NCBI RefSeq assembly: GCF_900103825.1 | Contig: NZ_FNIF01000005.1 | Location: 214,234-278,233 of the forward strand | Direction of reading: 5' to 3' | Origin: Paenibacillus sp. yr247 | Lineage (GTDB): Bacteria; Bacillota; Bacilli; Paenibacillales; NBRC-103111 | Length of the DNA stretch: 64,000 nt | Part shown: in pieces, positions 60,553 through 64,000 of the stretch | How the letters are laid out: the number at the start of each line of letters is the position of its first letter | Position numbering within the stretch: the stretch's first letter is position 1 | Made by a program: the position numbers and the translations under genes | Notes under the pieces: model-generated | Database searches by the model: none | The model's input: the letters and a program-made list of their open reading frames with translations, nothing else | Told to the model about the DNA's origin: nothing

Positions 60553-62187
60553 TTATTCAGGTTTTGGTTGACGAGTGCCATCGATTGGCTTTGTAATGCT
60601 TAACCGCGTTTTGCCAGCTAGCACTGGACGACGAACTAGGATTGCAAAGAAACTTTTGGCATTAAAAGGAATAAACGGCCACATATAGGGTGCATGGAAT
60701 GATTTCCTTGTGGCCAGCAGAATCACCCATAACGTTGATCCTATTACAAAACCGGGCACTTGGAAGATCGCCACCGTAATTAAGAGAGCAAGCCTTATTA
60801 TTCGATTAGCTAGCCCCAATTCATAGCTTGGTGTGGCGAACATCCCAATAGAAGCGAGAGCCAAATACAGGATAACCTCATTGATAAATAAGCCCGTTTT
60901 TACCGCGATATCTCCAACTAGAATAGCTGCAACCAAACCCATTGCTGTCGCGAGTGGTGTTGGTGTATGTACAGCCGCCATACGCATGAGATCGATCCCA
61001 ATATCCGCAAGCAAGAACTGTACCAGTAAGGGAAGGGTTCCTTCCTTCTGTGGACCGAGGAATTCTAAGCCTGGTGGCTTTAAGGAAGGATCCTGCACCA
61101 TCAGAAACCATAGCGGGAGCAAGAAAATCGAAGCTATAATTCCAACAAATCGCACCCATCTTAAATAAGTTCCCATGAAAGGTGTTTGTCTATATTCCTC
61201 TGCATGCTGCACATGATGGAAAAACGTTGTCGGCAGAATCATTACACTCGGTGACGTATCTACGAAAATACACACATGACCTTCGAGCAGATGAGCGGAT
61301 ACAACGTCAGGCCTTTCCGAATAACGAACCATCGGATAAGGGTTCCATCCCTTATTCACAATCGCTTCCTCCAGCTGCTTTTCGCCAAGAGGAAGACCGT
61401 CAATTTCCACTTTTTTTATTTTATCTTTCACCGCTTGAACTAAATCAGCGTCAGCGATGTCATTGATATAACCTATACACACATCCGTCTTCGTCCGTTT
61501 ACCGATTTGCATTATTTCAAGCTTAAATCTCTCATCACGTATTCTTCGTCTAACGAGGGTAACGTTCATTAACAGGGTTTCTACGAAGCCGTCTCGTGAA
61601 CCGCGGACAACCCGCTCTAAGTCCGGCTCAGCGATCGAGCGTACGGGGTAATTCTTAGCATCTATGGCTATCGCAGCCGTCTCACCTTCAATGAAAAACG
61701 CTGTTCCCCCCATCAATACTTGTCCTACGACTTCAGACATTTTATTGTAGGACTTTACTTGAATATGTGGAATCAGCTTGTCAATGAATACTTGCAAGGT
61801 ATGATGTGAGATTACTTCTTCGTCCGCGTATGTTAGCCGTGTAATAATATCGGTTAACACGGTATCCTTGGCAAATCCATTGCAATAGAAGATGCCTACT
61901 CGTTTGGATCCGAAGACCATTTCTCTGAGTTTCAGATCAAAGCTTCGATTCAGTCCAACGCGTTCTTCCAGCACCCTTTGAACTTCTCGGATGCTTCTGG
62001 GAATGTCCTCTTGAATTTTTAGCGCCTTCTCTTCAGGTGTCATATCCGTTATTGGATTGTAAGTGGATAAATTCCCTTCCTCATCTACGGCCAGTTTTTC
62101 AGCCTGATCCTGTGATTCGTTCGATTCGTTCGATTCGTTCGATTCATTCTTTTCGCTTGCGTCTTCTTTTTTCAGAATAAATTTCAC
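60553..62187 (-). CDS. spoVAF: stage V sporulation protein AF (GerA-type)
   Basis: 544 residues; GTG start at 62187 with GGAGG 7 nt upstream. A long N-terminal hydrophilic domain of the GerA type (ERVGLNRSFDLKLREM, ITRLTYADEEVISHHTLQ, GTAFFIEGETAAI), then five or six membrane segments. In B. subtilis it is the last spoVA gene and forms a spore membrane channel with FigP. Here it directly follows spoVAB, without spoVAC/AD/AE between. A short ESN repeat lies at residues 13-27. Confidence 0.95.
   Translation of the reverse strand: MKFILKKEDASEKNESNESNESNESQDQAEKLAVDEEGNLSTYNPITDMTPEEKALKIQEDIPRSIREVQRVLEERVGLNRSFDLKLREMVFGSKRVGIFYCNGFAKDTVLTDIITRLTYADEEVISHHTLQVFIDKLIPHIQVKSYNKMSEVVGQVLMGGTAFFIEGETAAIAIDAKNYPVRSIAEPDLERVVRGSRDGFVETLLMNVTLVRRRIRDERFKLEIMQIGKRTKTDVCIGYINDIADADLVQAVKDKIKKVEIDGLPLGEKQLEEAIVNKGWNPYPMVRYSERPDVVSAHLLEGHVCIFVDTSPSVMILPTTFFHHVQHAEEYRQTPFMGTYLRWVRFVGIIASIFLLPLWFLMVQDPSLKPPGLEFLGPQKEGTLPLLVQFLLADIGIDLMRMAAVHTPTPLATAMGLVAAILVGDIAVKTGLFINEVILYLALASIGMFATPSYELGLANRIIRLALLITVAIFQVPGFVIGSTLWVILLATRKSFHAPYMWPFIPFNAKSFFAILVRRPVLAGKTRLSITKPIDGTRQPKPE
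62112..62152 (-). repeat. 9-bp tandem repeat in the 5' end of spoVAF
   Basis: Plus-strand unit GATTCGTTC repeated about four times, encoding (Asn-Glu-Ser)n on the minus strand. It lies in the hydrophilic N-terminus, so changes in copy number would keep frame. Confidence 0.8.
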
Positions 62188-62210
62188 TTGCGCGCCTCCT
62201 TCAACACACA

Positions 62211-62633
62211 TTAATAAAACAACCATTCAAACAAGGATCCAAAGACTTTACCGAAAATCATCGCCATAAGCAGCAAAATCATATAAGAACCCATTCCAAC
62301 ACGCTTGGCCAGGATTGGCAGCACATTAATAATTTCAGTCAGCGCAGCCGCTAGCATACCAACAAAACATCCAGCAAATAAACCTACAAAAGCCGTTCCC
62401 ATAGGAAAGAAGTGCAGCTTTAGATCGCTGAAATCAACCCATGTAAATAATAGTGAACCCATGACAACAGCCGATTCATAAGCGTGTATTTTCGAGAACG
62501 AACGTGTGATCTGTGCCAGCCTTGGAATAATATCCAGCACAACAAGGAACGCGACCACGCCACTGCCAACAGCAATTCCCCCAGCTAACCCGATAAAAGC
62601 TGTTAAGAGGGCTTCCCCAAGGAGGGTAATCAC
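62211..62633 (-). CDS. spoVAB: stage V sporulation protein AB
   Basis: 140-residue membrane protein (B. subtilis 141). GTG start overlaps the spoVAA stop (GTGA) with GGAG upstream. Four or five helices, with GLAGGIAVGSGVVAFLVVLDIIPRL and ALTEIINVLPILAKR. Part of the channel that loads dipicolinic acid into the spore. Confidence 0.93.
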   Translation of the reverse strand: MITLLGEALLTAFIGLAGGIAVGSGVVAFLVVLDIIPRLAQITRSFSKIHAYESAVVMGSLLFTWVDFSDLKLHFFPMGTAFVGLFAGCFVGMLAAALTEIINVLPILAKRVGMGSYMILLLMAMIFGKVFGSLFEWLFY

Positions 62634-63262
62634 TTCGTATCTCCTTCCTCATGAATTTTCATATATTCTTCGGTTATCACATAATGGTTTATATTTTCCT
62701 GGTACATGAACATTTCTACTTCCAATGGACTTGGTTCTTCATTGAATTTCTTCTTGAACAGATGGTTGAAAAAAATGACCATCCCAACACCGATCCCAAG
62801 TGAATAAGGGATTTGCAGAATGAGCGGATGCTCGACCTTTTTCCCCGTCATTAGCTCATAAATTCGTTGGTGAACCTGAAGCATCGAAACATCCGCATGA
62901 AAATTCATAATCGCAAGACCCGAACCTATGAACAAGAGCATCCATACCAAACCAATAAGAACGGGACTTGGTTTCTTATAATCGGTATAGATCTCGAGGA
63001 GCACATGAGGTTCTCCGAAATGTTCAATTTGCAACAATGGATAAAGTTCTTTCACTTTACGAACGATCAGCATCATGTCAATCAGAACACGATTGCCATC
63101 CTCATGCTGTGGTTGGTGAATAATCAGCTTACTAAGTTCTTTCTCATATTCAGGCTCCACAAATATTTGCGCGATATCACTCAAATGCACAACATTTCCT
63201 TTGCGAACGCTGGCTTTACGGCGAAGCCGGATATACAAACACGAAGCTCCAGCCTGGACCAT
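62630..63262 (-). CDS. spoVAA: stage V sporulation protein AA
   Basis: 210 residues from MVQAGASCLYIRLRRKASV at 63262, with GGGAG upstream; an 11-codon longer start at 63295 is possible. N-terminal cytosolic domain with VHLSDIAQIFVEPEYE and DMMLIVRKVKELYP, then two membrane helices. First gene of the spoVA group here; a sigma-G promoter would be expected upstream but was not resolved. Confidence 0.93.
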   Translation of the reverse strand: MVQAGASCLYIRLRRKASVRKGNVVHLSDIAQIFVEPEYEKELSKLIIHQPQHEDGNRVLIDMMLIVRKVKELYPLLQIEHFGEPHVLLEIYTDYKKPSPVLIGLVWMLLFIGSGLAIMNFHADVSMLQVHQRIYELMTGKKVEHPLILQIPYSLGIGVGMVIFFNHLFKKKFNEEPSPLEVEMFMYQENINHYVITEEYMKIHEEGDTK

Positions 63263-63434
63263 GGCCTCACTCCCTTCAGAGCTTACATCATCCATGTATA
63301 GGAATAGTATGCAAAATCTTTCCTTCCCGTAAACACCTGATTTGATGGTAAATTCTCCAGGTATAAGCGTTCCCTCAATTTGGCATAGTAAGATCGAATA
63401 ACGATAACTTATTCCATATAAAGAAGGTGATAAA

Positions 63435-63644
63435 ATGGCAAAATTCGCGTTAACACTAGTGATAATTGGTGCGCTGAATTGGCTCTTAATCGGGCTCTTC
63501 CAATGGGATTTAGTTTCTGCTCTACTGGGTGGAGATTCTCATCGAGCATCTTCTGGTCTAAGTCGAATAATTTATACAGTAGTCGGCTTATGTGGGATTT
63601 ACTGCGTAAGATTTTATTCCGATGACAAGCATGCTGTTCGATAG
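63435..63644 (+). CDS. DUF378-family small membrane protein (YuzA-like)
   Basis: 69 residues with GAAGGTG 6 nt upstream of the ATG. Two membrane segments: LTLVIIGALNWLLIGLFQWDLV (the NWLLIG signature of DUF378) and IIYTVVGLCGIYCV. Function unknown; common in spore formers. Confidence 0.88.
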   Translation: MAKFALTLVIIGALNWLLIGLFQWDLVSALLGGDSHRASSGLSRIIYTVVGLCGIYCVRFYSDDKHAVR

Positions 63645-63684
63645 ATGCTTTAGAAAAAAAAAGCCGCCATACCCTGAATACACT

Positions 63685-63740
63685 GGTACCCATAGTCTGG
63701 ACACTTTGAAAAAGTGTTCAGACTGTGGGTACCTTTTTTT
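63685..63740 (+). terminator. long hairpin terminator at the IS left end
   Basis: 23-bp arms (63685-63707 and 63711-63733) with only two G-U type pairs, 3-nt loop GAA, followed by seven T. It should block transcription entering the element from outside. Confidence 0.88.
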
Positions 63741-63774
63741 GTATACTAGAGTAAGCACCGGAGGGGATTACATC

Positions 63775-64000
63775 ATGTCTAAAAAAATCTTTAACGAAAA
63801 AGACCGAATGAAATTATCAACCAATAAATATGTTGTCAAGATAAGTGAGAAAGCAATAACCTATGCTGATGAATTTAAACAGTTGTTCATCGATCAATAC
63901 ATGGAGGGGAAAACCCCTTGGGAAATCTTTGAATCAAACGGTTTTGATGTAAACATAATTGGAAAGCAACGTGTAAAAGCATGCGCCAAGCGTTGGAAGA
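63775..64000 (+). CDS. IS3-family transposase OrfA (HTH), 5' part
   Basis: Open from ATG at 63775 (GGAGGGG 9 nt upstream) to the window edge, 75 residues. The text YVVKISEKAITYADEFKQLF, MEGKTPWEIFESNGFDVNII and RVKACAKRWK is the N-terminal HTH pattern of IS3/IS150-group OrfA proteins. OrfB with the DDE domain would lie beyond the edge. Codon use is A+T-rich. Confidence 0.82.
   Translation, partial: MSKKIFNEKDRMKLSTNKYVVKISEKAITYADEFKQLFIDQYMEGKTPWEIFESNGFDVNIIGKQRVKACAKRWK

Larger units (their letters stand above)
63684..64000 (+). mobile_element. left end of an IS3-type insertion sequence (runs off the window)
   Basis: Begins at or near TGGTACCCATAG (63684) and includes a strong hairpin and the start of an OrfA. 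The left end is placed by the TG start typical of IS3 ends and by the break in an otherwise terminator-like tract; the right end is outside. Exact border and target duplication cannot be seen. Confidence 0.75.

Noticed and set aside
1..64000. CRISPR arrays, prophage or defence islands
   Set aside because: No regularly spaced direct repeats of CRISPR type and no phage or defence genes were seen; apart from the IS end the window is core chromosome.

Overview
The window is a stretch of chromosome from a spore-forming Firmicute of the Paenibacillaceae type. Base composition is about 44-48% G+C by eye. Nearly all genes lie on the minus strand. Their order follows the trp-aro-hep-hbs-spoIVA-gpsA-der-rpsA-cmk-ypeB-serA-res-spm-dacB-scp-rib-ppiB-lysA-spoVA region of Bacillus subtilis, with Paenibacillus-like differences. 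Products, domain motifs and synteny carry the annotation; no database search was possible.

Layout, left to right (most transcription runs right to left). 1-6.85 kb: an aro-trp supra-operon, aroC-aroB-aroH-trpE-trpD-trpC-trpF. It has a sigma-A promoter upstream of aroC and a second promoter buried in the end of aroH. A leader then carries eleven (G/U)AG triplets in a 5-nt register, followed by an intrinsic terminator: a TRAP attenuator. The TRAP gene mtrB is at 14.3 kb. 6.9-8.6 kb: a small HTH protein, cheR and ndk. 8.6-13.6 kb: a menaquinone cluster (hepS, menG, mqnP, ubiX, mqnA, hepT) of the futalosine type. 13.7-20.9 kb: mtrB, a PAP2 protein, tRNA-Pro(GGG), HU, spoIVA, a YphF-like lipoprotein, two 2Fe-2S ferredoxins around a nucleotidyltransferase-fold gene, and spoVIF. 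20.9-33.5 kb: gpsA, plsY, der, a YIEGIA membrane system with its small capping subunit, fni, rpsA, plsC, cmk, ypfB, ypfA, ypeB and prsW. 33.8-38.7 kb: a MecA-type adaptor, a YtxH-like protein, a polysaccharide deacetylase, a decayed stalk-domain gene, a CPBP protease and a rhodanese. 38.9-40.8 kb (plus strand): a T-box leader and serA. 40.9-53.4 kb: resABCDE, rluB, spmAB, dacB, ytfIJ and scpAB. 53.5-58.1 kb: an unusual M50 protease and ribDE(BA)H under an FMN riboswitch. 58.4-63.3 kb: ppiB, lysA and a shortened spoVA set (AA, AB, AF only). At the right edge a DUF378 gene is followed by the left end of an IS3-type insertion sequence.

How the genes work together: the left third joins chorismate synthesis to tryptophan (TRAP-controlled) and to menaquinone, which shares chorismate as precursor. 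The res genes control and build respiratory cytochromes. The spo, spm, dacB, ypeB, ytfJ and spoVA genes serve spore formation and germination. The rib and serA units are controlled by RNA sensors (FMN riboswitch, T-box).

The most interesting unexplained signal is a family of short repeats. Each is about 40 bp with a hairpin whose stem changes by compensating base pairs. Copies sit directly before the Shine-Dalgarno sequence of at least seven genes (aroC, ndk, gpsA, a mecA paralogue, spmA, ytfJ, ribBA), with tandem copies at three of them.
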